Shown here one piece after another: positions 33,869 to 45,045 of a DNA stretch of 64,000 nucleotides. Both the position numbers and the translations under genes were made by a program. Below the pieces are notes generated by a model, which worked only from the letters and a program-made list of their open reading frames with translations, was not told the origin of the DNA and made no database searches. This DNA is from Fallopia convolvulus. Taxonomy: Eukaryota > Streptophyta > Magnoliopsida > Caryophyllales > Polygonaceae. The stretch spans positions 36,023,683 to 36,087,682 of the forward strand of contig OZ024737.1 in assembly GCA_964016875.1 (NCBI GenBank), written 5' to 3'. Position 1 is the first letter of the stretch. Each line of letters starts with the position of its first letter.

Positions 33869-34699
33869 TTAGTTTTTAACATCGGGGTCAACTTCATCTC
33901 GGTTGGGCACATACCGACGTTTTTGAGTTTGTGGAGCCTGCTGGGTTCCGTACATAGCATCGTAATTCGCCAGCTTGTCCAGCAGTTCCCACGCCTCTGT
34001 CGGGTTCATCTCTATAAAACCGCACGCAGTATGCGTGTTGATGCGGTTCTTGGTCTCCGCGTTGATACCCTGGAAAAAGATTTCTTGCAATACATATAAA
34101 GGTTGCCCATGAGTAGGGCATTGTCTAAGCATCTCTTTAAATCTTTCCCATGTTTCAACAAATGTCTCATTAGGCAACTGGTGATAAGAGGTGATGCGTT
34201 TTCTTAACTCCGTTGTCTTAGCAGGAGGGAAAAACTTTGTAAGAAATTGATCATACAAAGCTTTCCAAGTCCTGATAGACTTAGAAGGTAGGCTCTCTAA
34301 CCAGTTCAGGGCCTTTCCAGTAAGTGACCATCTAAAAGCTTTTAACAGAACATATTCTAGCGAGACACCTTCAGCAGCTATGGTGTCACATAAATCAAGA
34401 AAATTTCTAATATGCTCCATAGGGCACTCAGCAGGTTTCCCTTCAAACTGAGCCAGTTTAATCAAGGATATAAATTGAGACTTGATCTCAAAAGGTTTCT
34501 CTATCGCAGGAAGCACAATAGGAGATTCTGGCACCCTCAATTCCGGATGCATGTATTGCTTGGCATTCCTTGGATAGGCGTTTAGCTCTTCTTGCAGTCG
34601 AGCCTTGTCTGCATCAGCGCCGTCCTTCTCGGCTTTCAGTGCCTCCATCTGGGTCCGGAGGATCTCTAACTCTCGAGCCATCTCTTCAGCTGTGGCCAT
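33869..34699 (-). CDS. Gypsy gag
   Basis: 276 residues from ATG 34699, with the Retrotrans_gag core at about residues 70-230: ALNWLESLPSKSIRTWKALY, FLTKFFPPAKTTELRKRI, FVETWERFKEMLRQCP. An N-terminal coiled coil is likely (EMARELEILRTQMEALKAEK). It ends at TAA 33869-33871, in frame with the following zinc knuckle and protease, so this stop is probably a lesion (for example CAA to TAA) rather than a natural gag boundary. Confidence 0.9.
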   Translation of the reverse strand: MATAEEMARELEILRTQMEALKAEKDGADADKARLQEELNAYPRNAKQYMHPELRVPESPIVLPAIEKPFEIKSQFISLIKLAQFEGKPAECPMEHIRNFLDLCDTIAAEGVSLEYVLLKAFRWSLTGKALNWLESLPSKSIRTWKALYDQFLTKFFPPAKTTELRKRITSYHQLPNETFVETWERFKEMLRQCPTHGQPLYVLQEIFFQGINAETKNRINTHTACGFIEMNPTEAWELLDKLANYDAMYGTQQAPQTQKRRYVPNRDEVDPDVKN

Positions 34700-34889
34700 G
34701 GCTCGGTTTTCTCGGAGTCGTCAGTGCAGGGAACGTTCGGGTTCTGAGTAATAACTGGAGCTATCAAACTGAAGCCTTCTTCGTCCTACCGGCATACACT
34801 GAGAAAACAAACAAAGAAAACAAAAATTAAAAACAAAAACAGGGTCGGGCTAGTCCCGATCCCAAAGATAAACTAACAACTCGTTGCTT

Positions 34890-34906
34890 CCCCGGCAACG
34901 GCGCCA
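34890..34906 (-). promoter_or_regulatory. Gypsy primer-binding site (tRNA-Asp)
   Basis: TGGCGCCGTTGCCGGGG on the minus strand lies three bases inside the 5' LTR. It matches the 3' end of plant tRNA-Asp(GTC) including CCA, from memory of that tRNA. Confidence 0.88.
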
Positions 34907-34909
34907 ATT

Positions 34910-36429
34910 TGTTGATAGGGTTTCTCGGCCAACAAATAAATTTGTAAGTCAAGACCCCGCTGAGTACAGTGGAGTCAGGATCGTTCCACAGGAAGCAAGG
35001 TTGTTTGTCTATCAATCTAATAAAAATCAAATAAAATCAAGCAAAACACTCACGAGATGCCTCGTTAACGACCTTGTCAGGATCGTTACCGAACCACCGA
35101 ACACAAAAATACTAACTAACGACCTAATTAAATTCCTAATTAATACTCGGTACCGAAGCAAGTATTCAACAACGAAGATTTATCAGAAATAATTCAATAA
35201 AAACAAAAATCTAGGATAAGGGACACCACAACATAGCCAAGCATAAGAATTCGTAAGAAGATAAGATCATGCCTTTAAATAGATAGAGTCATTAACTTTC
35301 ATTGACTTAACAAGTAAATTAATCTACTTTCATAAACTAACTCACTCAATTGCTTGTTTTGGATCTAAAGCTTGAAACTTTCGTTTTCAAACAATATCAA
35401 CCTTCAAGTTACTAACTTTCTCTTTCAATAAAGTTAAAACTCAAATTACCTCAACTCCCGTTTCGGTATTAAGCACAACAAACAATCTCAATAAAGATTA
35501 AAAGTAATTCAACACACAATCTTACTCATCAAACATGCTCAACTATGCCGGGCTTAACCCCGACCCTAGAAAAATAGACTACTCACTATTCATGATTAAG
35601 AAACTAAAAACTTCAATAAAAACAAACATTGAAACAAAACTCAAACTTAAATTAATAACAAAAATATCGTCTTACAGGGATTCAGAAGAAAACTAAAACA
35701 AAACATGCACCGAACCACAAACTCGACAAACGAACCTCGGAAACCGTCGTTATCGAACCTCGTCACCGACTTCCGATCCGATTCTCTCTCCTTCGGCCTT
35801 CCTCCAAATCTTCCCCAAAACTAGCTCTAAAATTCAACTCCAAAATTAAGCCCCCCCTTTTCTATGCTAGATAGAAGGGTATTTATACTAGAAAATCCTA
35901 AAAAACTAAAAAGGCTAAAAGATAAGAACTTTCCTAAAAAGATAGAAAGAATCTCTAAAAGATAGAAATAAAATCTAGAAAGATATTAAACCCTAAAATA
36001 CATATTCTAATAACCCATAAAGATTCTAAAAAGATACTCAACCGATACGGAAATAAATTCCCGCTCAGGATCGGTGAATAATAAAATAATACTCCGAAAT
36101 CTTTCTCTTCGTGGCCTCGTTAACGACCCTTCACAGCCTCGTTAACGAGCCTTGGGTTTGTTTTCTTCAACACCTCCTCTTGTACTTCGAGCTTTGACTT
36201 CTTAAATCTTGCACCTTCCCGTCCTTCACTGAGATGCTCCAAATTTAGCTCCATTTAGCTCCTTTTCTTACTAAAACCTGCAAAATACACAAAATAGCGT
36301 AGATTCCACTCTTTTCGTAGATTTATGCAAAACTATCTAAAAATACTCAAAACAAAACCTAAACTAGACAAAACTAATCCTAATAAGCAAAGAAAACCTA
36401 TCAAAACTATACTAAAAATGCGAACATCA
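34910..36429 (-). repeat. Gypsy 5' LTR
   Basis: 1520 bp, near-identical partner of 23407-24906. It holds three CGTTAACG palindromes (35063, 36118, 36140) at equivalent positions. Followed by target duplication CTCGA (36430-36434). Confidence 0.93.
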
Positions 36430-36434
36430 CTCGA

Positions 36435-36960
36435 TACTTAGCTTAATTTAAAATTTTCCTCAGACCCTTTGAAAAAATGGATTAGCAACCAAAACACGAC
36501 TAGTTGTGAGGAGAGTTGTCGTTACCATGAATTGTCCATTATGCAAGCATCATTTTAAGGATATGGTATCCAGCTTCTCCTTAAATGCCCATATGACTCT
36601 AGCAGTAAACATTAACATTGAACGACTTATATAAATTAACATTTGATATTAATGATAGACAACCAAAAGATATTATAGCATAACCACACTAGTATAATCA
36701 AAGCCTAATTTCATAAACTTAGCAATCAGTTAGTAAAGTGCATGACATCAATAAAACAACGTCATATTTCAACAATTTCCTAATAATGTAGTGTCAAATC
36801 TGCCTAATTACACTAAACATGTACCACCTAGTTTATAAGGATTGAAGTTTTATTCATGTCAACAAGAACACTTTCTTTTAGAGGCTCAAGTGACAAAGAA
36901 TTATGGAATTAGGCGTGCAAGGGCAAGAGCTAGTGCTTCTAGGTCCTCGGGTTGAAAATT
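36435..36960. other. Intergenic DNA
   Basis: AT-rich sequence between the Gypsy element and the Cassandra TRIM. No recognisable gene or repeat. Confidence 0.45.
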
Positions 36961-37448
36961 TGTAAGGCCCGAGGTCTTAAAAATGCCATCCCATACAAGC
37001 ACAAGGTCTTCCCAAGAGGTTACTCATCCCGGTAGTACTCTCGCCCCTACACAGTTAACTTTAGAGTTCTTTGACCTCACTCGAACCTAAAAATAAAGAG
37101 CTCTTGTTAACAGGGATAACACTTTAATCCAAATTCGGAGTGTTACAATCTTTCACACTTGAACACTTGACGTCCTCGTCAAGGCCCAAGGATCACCTTC
37201 TGGGCCGAGTAACCGCCCTCCGAGCTAAGCCAACTCTTAACCCAGAGTCGGCTCTAATACCATTTGTAAGGCCCAAGGCCTTAGAAACATTAGCTCATGC
37301 CAACACAGGAACTTCCTAAGAGGTTACCCATCCTGATAGTACTCTTACCTCTGCACACTTATCTTTAGAGTTCTTTGGCCTCACTCGAATCCTAAAAAGG
37401 AAGAGCTTTTATGAACACACTTTAAAACATCAGATTCAAGGTGTTACA
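36961..37448 (-). mobile_element. Cassandra-type TRIM with 5S-like LTRs
   Basis: Two similar LTRs (36961-37147, 37265-37448) run TGTAACA...GGGCCTTACA on the minus strand and enclose only 117 bp. The right LTR is followed, after 2 bp, by a PBS TGGTATTAGAGC (37251-37262, minus). A purine tract GTGTGAAAGAT precedes the left LTR. Both LTRs contain a diverged 5S rRNA-like segment. This is the defining structure of Cassandra. No coding capacity is present or expected. I found no clear target duplication. Confidence 0.88.
36996..37070 (-). other. 5S rRNA-like segment in the Cassandra LTR
   Basis: On the minus strand, GGGCGAGAGTACTACCGGGA and the following AACCTCTTGGGAAGACCTTG resemble the 3' half of 5S rRNA, including the internal promoter area. 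The second LTR has a more diverged copy near 37300-37375. This is a retroelement feature, not a functional 5S gene. Confidence 0.8.
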
Positions 37449-38200
37449 AAACAAAACATTAGAAATTGGTTAAGATCAAAACAAGTTGATGATGTAACCA
37501 ATGAGATTAAAAGCAAGGACATTACACAAAGCAAAAAGTAGAGAAAAATGTTACTTGGTCCAAAGCACAAATTATAGTATTTAAAAATAGTTTTGATGAA
37601 CCTAAGCTAATTAAACAATGTGCATGACCTAATTATAGTTGTAATAAGAGACCGTAATGGGTCTATCATTCAAATAAGGAGTAAAATGTGTGGAGAGAGT
37701 TCCATGTTGAAGGCCAAGGTTTTAGACCTTCAACAAGGTCAACTGGCAATTAAAGAAATGAGATTAATAAAGATTGAGAATGAAGGAGTTTAAGTTTCTA
37801 TTAACTCAATTAAAGGTTTATTGTACTACCCATGGAAAGTTGAGATATTTATCACTCACATTCTCATTCATTTATAATGTTTCATTAGAGGGTGGTCATA
37901 GAAGGAGAGAGAAAATAAAAAAAATAGTAAAAATGGAGAGAGGGTGAAAATTTTTTTGGTGACCGGTCATACTCATGACTAAAATTAGGTTTGGTCATTA
38001 AAGGGCATGGTGACATTTGTCACATGAGAAAGAAAAGAGAAAAAAGGAAAATAAATAAATATATTTTTTTAATATGATGACTAAAATATTTGGTCTACCA
38101 TTGAGAATGCTCTTATAGTACATATTAAATATGTTTTCAGAGAAGCTGACATGCTTAAAGTTGTCATGTCTTATGAAAAATAAATCCCTATTACTAAACT
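37449..38200. other. Intergenic DNA
   Basis: AT-rich, no gene recognised. It ends at a TGTAACACCCC motif at 38201 that looks like the edge of an old minus-strand LTR. Confidence 0.4.
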
Positions 38201-39145
38201 TGTAACACCCCTATTTTGTAATAATGGGTATTACTAGACCTGGGTTTCGGTTCTAGAACCGGCGGGAGACCGGTCGGAACCAACGGTTCCCACTAAGGTT
38301 TCGATTCCGTTTCCTCCACCCCCGGAACCGGAGAACCGCCGGTTCCGAACCGGGTGGAACCGCCGGTTCTATTTATAAAAAAAATAAAAATAACCTAATC
38401 GTGGTAGCGGTTTGGCTATCCGCACCGCGGTAATGCTATTTTGACAACTTTGTAAGAAAATTAAAATTTAACATAATTTTTTTTATTATTATTACCGGTT
38501 CCAAAACCAGGAGAAACTGGCATCAGAACCGACCGGAACCGAAACCCGAGAACTGGCCCAATGCCGGTTCCAGTTCCACACCTCGAGGAACCGGATTCGG
38601 ACCCAGATCTAGGTATTACTGCAAATGACATTGGATTTTTCCCATTCAAAGTAACCCAAGGATTTTAAATTATATAATTAAACACAATTAAAGGAGAATG
38701 AACTAAAAGCGGAATTTTTATTCATTAATAAGAACATTCGTTCATTACAATGGCAGTTATTGTACAAATAATGTAGCAGCGGAAAATAAAGCTCATATTA
38801 TATAAGGGTTGTTCAAAAATATGTATGAAAATACAAGTATATTTCCTAAGACAACTCAAGTGATGATGAATTGCTTGACTTAAAATGGAAGAGTTGGTGC
38901 ACCATCGTCTGAATGATTTGCTCACAAAAACAAATTCTTTCCTTCCTTCAATGTTGTTACCTTGATGTTCTATCCTTGGATAACTCTTCTCAAACCTTCT
39001 AGCCTTCATCTTCAACATTATGACATACTCTACTAGAGTCTGATATTTTCGCAAAGGGTGAGAAACACTAGGTTAAAGTGCGGAAATGAATGGAATTAGT
39101 CTAAGGAGACTAAGCAAGTGAGAATATAAATTCTCAAGGGTAAAG
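38201..39145 (-). other. Possible LTR fragment, interrupted by a hAT MITE
   Basis: It begins TGTAACACCCC like the solo LTR at 39151, and its sequence is continuous across the MITE (GGTATTAC before and after). I cannot find the other end or a target duplication, so the assignment is weak. The minus ORF at 38725-39054 has no recognisable content. Confidence 0.3.
38235..38611. mobile_element. hAT-type MITE, 377 bp
   Basis: Perfect 8-bp target duplication GGTATTAC (38227-38234 and 38612-38619) and short inverted ends TAGACCTGGGT / ACCCAGATCTA. The interior is full of GGAACCG and CGGTTCC motifs, typical of hAT subterminal repeats, and is strikingly GC-rich in this AT-rich region. No transposase is encoded. 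Confidence 0.85.
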
Positions 39146-39150
39146 GTAAA

Positions 39151-41814
39151 TGTAACACCCCGACATCTGACGAGGCGCTATAAGGAATAGACCTTACTAG
39201 GTACTATTAAATAGGTTGACAACTACACTTTAGGATCTTGCAACGCAGACACGACGAGAAAACAAAGTAAAAACATCCAACCTTTATTTTAATAAAAATA
39301 TAGAAAACGTATTTATGCATGAATTCCCGAAAAACCTAAATATTCAAACCTGACGAATCATTCCTAACAATAAATCATTCGAGAGAACAAAGACAAGCAA
39401 TAGTACTAACTCCATCATAATATAAAATCCAACATCCTAGAAAGTCATAATAAACTAGCGTAAAAAAACCCTTCCCACTATGACACACACTCTTTATCGC
39501 TTCGGCCCGCCATCTAGCCTCGGCTCCTGCACGCCCCCTGGTTCATACCTGGAACTGAAAAATATTCCCCGAAGGGTCAGCGTCTAATCTATCAAGTTAG
39601 AGAGAATACAAAAATTGCATAACGTTTTGAAAACATTTCTAAAGTCAGCATACAAATCCACAAGCGCAGTCATAACTCTAAAGGTCAATACCTAAATTAG
39701 TTATAATCAATCACACATAGCCACGTACGCATTTACAATCACAATCCCATACAATGCAATTCCTCCTTTTTCCACAATCTGACTTCCAAGGCGCTCATCA
39801 CCGCGCCGAGTGCAGAGGCAGGCCCTCTCACTCCACTTCACAATCTCCCTTCTAACCCCTGGCTAAGCCTCCACTAGAGCACTTGCCAAAAACACACAGA
39901 TAATAATTTTTGTTTTGAAGGGGCACGATTTCCCAGTCACACGGGTCAACGTAGCCAACTCTTCCTCAACACCAGCTACGATGGGCCGTGCCGGAAACTG
40001 TACCAACACAAAGAAAACGTTCAAAAAATATCATTCCGATAAAACATGTTCAAACCATTTTACACACAACAATACAAGAAGTTCAAACAGTTTATAAAGG
40101 CATTCGGGACTAGTTCCCAAAACCCGTCCTACAATATCGATACGCAATCTAACAAGGTAGAGAAGAACCGAGTAAGTCGAAAAACGACTTACCTCGAAAC
40201 TGGCTAGGGATCTTTTGAAGAAGACGGAATTAAGAGTGCGAACTGAAGCGCTCCTTACTAAAAAAAAATTAATATGTGAGGCTAGGTTAAATATGAGGCA
40301 AACTATGCTAACCGACCCTTAAAACAATACCTAGATACCCAAAAGAAAACTATTAAACCTAACTAATATTATTCGGTCACCCAAACAATTCAACCAAGTT
40401 AACTATCTATATTAACCAAACCATATTTAAGACAAATAAGAATTCCACCTTAATTTCTTTCTTTTAAAAAAAAATAAAAACATACTACTAACTTAGACTA
40501 GTTAACAAAACACTTATAAAGTTAACACCTAAACCTATATAAATATATATATGAACAAAAAGGGCGAACACCAAGCTAATAAACCAGGTATAAGTATTGC
40601 TAACGACATGTGAACCTAATTAACCAACCATCTCCCATGCTCACTTAATTAGCCAAGTTTGTGAACAAGTTCCACTCAACCTTTAATACTATTATCGTGA
40701 ACAACCTTCCCCCCAGCCAACGTACAACAATGAACAACCTTCAACAAAAATCCCATTAACTTGCTAAACCCTCTGCAAATTAGCCTAGCTAACTAACCAC
40801 GAATTCATTAACCACCCTACCCACTGTAATGATCCAATAATCACCATAAATTGAAACGTTCACTGCAACAGAACACAACCTCAACTCAAAAGTCTAGCCC
40901 ATTAATGGATAAAATTTACCCTCCCTGAACATAACACAATAAGACTCGACTAAACTCGATCGCACACCAAACTCAAAAGATCGTGAACGAAACCAACAAG
41001 AGAGTGAAGAAAGGTTGGGCTAACCGGAATTGGACGATGACGAGGCCGAACTGGGACGTCCACTGCACAAAGGCAACGTCAGGAAAAAAAATAGAGGAAG
41101 CGGGAAGGATATCAGCAACGCGGGACAGCAAAGACTCCAAGGAGATTCTCGCTCACATGCATCGACGTGGAAGAACGTCTACTGACTCACCGGCGTTGGG
41201 TAGGGACGTTGCAGCAAGGCCCGCTCGTTGTTGACGAGTCCGCCGGATATAGAGGTCAAACAAAGCCGACGATCAACACTCGTGTCTGCCATCGTCGGAA
41301 AACGAACGAAGGTGAGGAAAAGCCGTCCCTTTTGGATGGAGACTATGAGAACGAGGAGAACGGAAAAACAAAGTGTCGTAAGTGAAGCGATCGGCGAACG
41401 ATTGTTTTTCCCATAGAATTAGCCCTAGGTAGAAAGATCCGTTCGATAAAAAAAAATGGAACAGAAGGATTTTGTATTGATTAGGGGTAGATATGATTTT
41501 GGTTAAAAATAAGATAGAGTTTGTTGGGTTGAACAAACTAACGCAGAGATAAGGTCAACTCTTGATAGAAATTATATATATATAAAATATATATATATAA
41601 CTTGTGTCTTCTTTAAAGGATAAATCGTGTATAACAATTAAAAAGAATAAAAAGTAGTTAAATTATATAAGGAGATCCGAAATAATGATGTAGTCTATTG
41701 GTTGCCAAAATGGATCAATGAGTCGAGTTACACGGGTTAAGAAAACTCGATTGCTTGTAAACAAAGAAACTTGTTTTTCCGACCTAAAAGGAAAAACATA
41801 ACCTAAATATTATA
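39151..41814 (-). mobile_element. Large solo LTR, 2.66 kb, TA...CA ends
   Basis: On the minus strand it runs TATAATATTTAGG...GGGGTGTTACA and is flanked by the 5-bp duplication GTAAA (39146-39150, 41815-41819). Its ends match those of the solo LTR at 45046-48162, which supports the boundaries. No internal domain is present, so it is a product of LTR-LTR recombination. ORFs inside (such as 40983-41234) are incidental. Confidence 0.65.
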
Positions 41815-42227
41815 GTAAAGACCATATAATCTCCTTGATAGGCTGAAATTTTTGGTGCCTTATCAAAAATAGATCCGTTATTACTTAAATAAGTACAGTC
41901 AGTAATTAAGTCGAGGTCGAATTCAAGAGAATCTAGTATTTCTAAGCAAGTAATTTTACCAACTAAGAATAAAGGGGGGGGGGTTAATATTTTTCTAATT
42001 CTAAAGCAAGACATAGAAATAAACAATTGAATAAGCATATGATTTCTGAAATAATCATGGGAAAACAGTTCCATTTACAAGTATTCACCTTCAATTTGGT
42101 TTGTTGATCATCGATCTCTTCTCATATTCTTTTATTATCTTTTATTGTTCCTATCTTGATCTTATATAGATTAACAAGTCAACCAGCATTGATAATTCTT
42201 ACCATCAAATAATCATGAAATGGATTG

Positions 42228-43582
42228 AGATCAGGTGAGGAGAGCTCTTACCGTAAATAATTAGGAGGATTCTCAACCATTAAATTTGGCTTTTTAAAGA
42301 TTTGATTAAGGGAGAAGTTGTTCATTGGGATATAATAAAAAATCTAAAATTAATTAATTTTGGTAACAACGTGAATTACGAGATTTACTTTCTATTATCT
42401 TTACCAAATATTCTAATAACCTAATATTCCCGATTTTTGAGAGACCCGTAACCAAAATTGCTTTCTTTCTCTCGGGTTCCTCCATTGTAAACCAACACAT
42501 TCTCTGACCTAATTTCTTTTTCCATTACTGGTGCCGCTCAAAGCTCGTAAGCACATTCTGATTTTGTGTTCTTTAAGATCTTCTATTTGCGAAACGTGCG
42601 TGGATTTTTCTGTCGATATCTTTTGGTTGCAGGTTGGTTCAGGCAATATCTTCCTTTTGCTCGAATTGTTCAGTTTTTTCGATTTGGTTCGGGTGAAAAA
42701 AGTACGTTCTTTCCCGTGGAACTGGGCTGGTTATTCTTTCCCGTTGTTCATAGGCCTACATAATAATATTATTCATTGAATTACAAACTATTGTTCATAG
42801 GCCAATATATTGTTGTTCAAACTGATTTGTTCACTAAATAATAAATTGTTGTTCATATGGCAGCATAATATTGTTCAAGTATTATGGCATAGGAGAAAAA
42901 TTACTTACGTTGTTCATATATTGTTGTTCAAAATGATGGTTCATTGAATACTGAATTATTGTTCATAATAATCATATTACTTGTTCATTGAATTACAAAC
43001 TATTGTTCATATGCCAAGTGTTGTTCAAACTAACTTGTTCACTGAATAATAAATTGTTGTTCATATGCCATCACAATACTGTTCAAGTATTATGCCATAA
43101 TAAAAAAAATTACTTATGTTTTTCATATACTGTTGTTCAAACCGACTTGTGGACTGAATAATAAATTGTTTTTCATATGTCATCATAATATTGTTCAAGT
43201 ATTATGCCATAGTAAAATAATTACTTACGTTGTTAATATACTGCTTTCAAAATGATAAGGTTCATCGAATAATGAATAGTTGTTCATATGCCAACACAAT
43301 TTTCGAAGAAATAAGATTATCGTCTACCATTTTTTGCAAGATATGGAGAAATAAAAAGATATCAGTAGTCATCAAGAGACTTACAAAGAAGAAGAATGAA
43401 CAAGTTGATTTTACACTTATTTTTTCCATAAATAAAACTGTCAAATCTTAGAATCTCGTAACTTGATTTCTCTAATTTTTTAAAATCATAATTATCAATT
43501 AATCTCATCCTTTTAAAAAACCAGATCTAATGGTTGAGGATCCTCCTAATTATCTACAGTAAGAGCCCTCCTCACCTGGTCT
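42228..43582. mobile_element. Non-autonomous MULE-like element with ~70-bp TIRs
   Basis: Left end AGATCAGGTGAGGAGAGCTC... (42228-42298) and the reverse complement of the right end AGACCAGGTGAGGAGGGCTC... (43512-43582) match at roughly 85-90% over about 70 bp. The interior contains GTTCAT-rich repeats and no transposase. No clean 9-bp duplication is visible, so the family call rests on TIR length. Confidence 0.75.
42740..43300. repeat. GTTCAT-rich degenerate tandem repeat
   Basis: Units containing TTGTTCATATGCCA, TGTTCAAACT, TTCACTGAATAATAAATTG and TGTTCAAGTATTATGCCAT recur with a ~210-bp higher-order period. GTTCAT-rich DNA also fills the MULE at 57287-61945. Confidence 0.7.
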
Positions 43583-43897
43583 AATTTAATTCAATGATAG
43601 CATTACAAATAAGGGATAATTATGATATATGTAATATCAAACAATCAGTCAATATTCAACATGCAATTAACTCTCTTCGCAATAACTTAGTTCAATCATC
43701 CCTAAATTAAAGAGCTTGCTACTCTGAATTAAGCTTTCAACTAGAAAAATAAACCCTAGCAATAAAATGATATCAATTTCAACTAGTCGTGCAGGCTAGA
43801 AGAAATCGATAATATTCATTCAATATTAAGAACAAAGGGAATCAATATAATTCAAAGGATAGAATAAGAGTTAAGATCTCATAGCTTACAAATCAAG

Positions 43898-44517
43898 TGA
43901 TGCAACTCTGCCCTAGCTCGGACCCTGCTCCGACGGACCCGAGACGGCATAGACCTTGGAGACCTCCTTGGATTAGGACATAGTCTCGTTTATTTATTAT
44001 TTATATTATTATTTATATTTCTGTCATTTACATTCCGTCTTTTCTATTTTGGGCGTGTGTTCTCTTATGCTTAAGAGACCGATCCATTAAGCTATCATAA
44101 GGCCCATTAGGCCATTAGGGTTTGTTACACCTTTCCATTTTTAGTAGTTACTATTATTAGTATTATGGGCTTGGATGTTGGGCCTAGAATATTGCTAACC
44201 CTAATCTAGCCCATTTAGAACTAGGGTTTTGTGTGGCCTCCTCTATATATAAGAGCCACGCCCCTTGTATCATTTACGTCAAAATAAATTAGCCAATGTT
44301 ATAGTAGAGTGAGATTCCTCCTAGCCTTGGCCCGACGTCACCCCTTTCTAACCCTTTTCCCTCGCCCTTGGTTCTGCCTCGCCCCACCCTCGTTCCGACG
44401 AGCATTAGAGGCCCGCGAATCCACTTTGTGGTCTCGTATTTATCCTGTTACTATTGTCGGAGAAGATCTGGGCGTTTCGAGCCTAGATCCGCCCCTTGTG
44501 ACCCTAGGGTCGCATCA
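43898..44517 (+). mobile_element. Solo LTR, 620 bp
   Basis: Ends TGATGC...GCATCA with a perfect target duplication TCAAG (43893-43897, 44518-44522). A TATA box (CTATATATAA, 44242-44251) precedes a short GC-richer region, as expected for the U3/R part of a plus-strand LTR. Family not assigned. Confidence 0.85.
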
Positions 44518-45045
44518 TCAAGGGATTCAACTTGCAAATTAAACAATGGATTTTAGTTATCCATAGAATTGCAAAAGCTCTCTAAGGTTTTCTTGTTCTT
44601 CAAATTAGAATGCATAGATTCTGAATAATAGAAACTAAAAAATCTTATAAGCTAAAAAACATAACAATATCCGAAAATAATGAAGATAAAAATACGAAAG
44701 CAAATAAAGTAAAATTAGAATGTCTTCTCGCAAGGAAGTTGGCACAAACACGGTCACGGCACAGGTCACAACGATCGCAGTTTGACTATCTTTGACCTTT
44801 CTAAGTCGGCTTCTATTGTGCGGTTTGGCACCCGCGGTTGCGACCTTCACTTTGATCGTCCTCTGGTGGTCTACCGCGGTCACGATTCTTTTGCATATGA
44901 CTCTTCTCTTGAAACTTGCCTTAAATTCTTGCTTTCTCCACTTGATCTTCAATCAAATCTTACAATAAGTCACTTTAAACTAGCCTAAAACTCTCATATA
45001 ATGCACTAAAAAGTTCTACTTACATTGTAGAAACTACAGCGTATC

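Larger units (their letters stand above)
23560..36147. repeat. Fifteen dispersed CGTTAACG palindromes in the Gypsy element
   Basis: Exact starts: 23560, 24594, 24616, 26313, 26367, 27717, 27738, 28503, 28524, 32198, 32219, 33253, 35063, 36118, 36140. Many extend to GGTCGTTAACGACC or GGCTCGTTAACGAGCC and come in pairs about 21 bp apart. Chance expectation for one octamer in 13 kb is about 0.2. Confidence 0.9.
23407..36429 (-). mobile_element. Athila-like Gypsy element, 13.0 kb
   Basis: LTRs of 1500 and 1520 bp (23407-24906, 34910-36429) are flanked by a perfect 5-bp target duplication CTCGA (23402-23406, 36430-36434). LTR ends are TG...CA in both orientations (TGTTGATAGG...GAACATCA on plus). 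The PBS matches tRNA-Asp. The protease has DLGA and an extra ORF of ATHILA type lies downstream of integrase, which supports an Athila-like lineage. Lesions: TAA 33869 in gag, a 0.7-kb insert 31257-31966, a one-base shift near 30440, an RNase H deletion with filler near 30125, and TAG 29949. Confidence 0.95.

Noticed and set aside
36996..37070. 5S rRNA gene
   Set aside because: Too diverged, and duplicated at the other LTR; it belongs to the Cassandra LTR.
38461..38649. Gly/Ser/Arg-rich minus ORF
   Set aside because: Translation of the hAT MITE's CGGTTCC repeats and its flank.
40983..41536. Cluster of overlapping ORFs on both strands
   Set aside because: Lie inside the solo LTR 39151-41814; no domain and no splice support.
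42740..43300. CRISPR-like array
   Set aside because: GTTCAT units are degenerate and irregularly spaced in plant DNA inside MULE TIRs; no cas genes and no regular repeat-spacer structure.
44309..44556. Two overlapping plus ORFs in the 620-bp solo LTR
   Set aside because: Fall in the GC-richer part of the LTR downstream of its TATA box; no conserved content.
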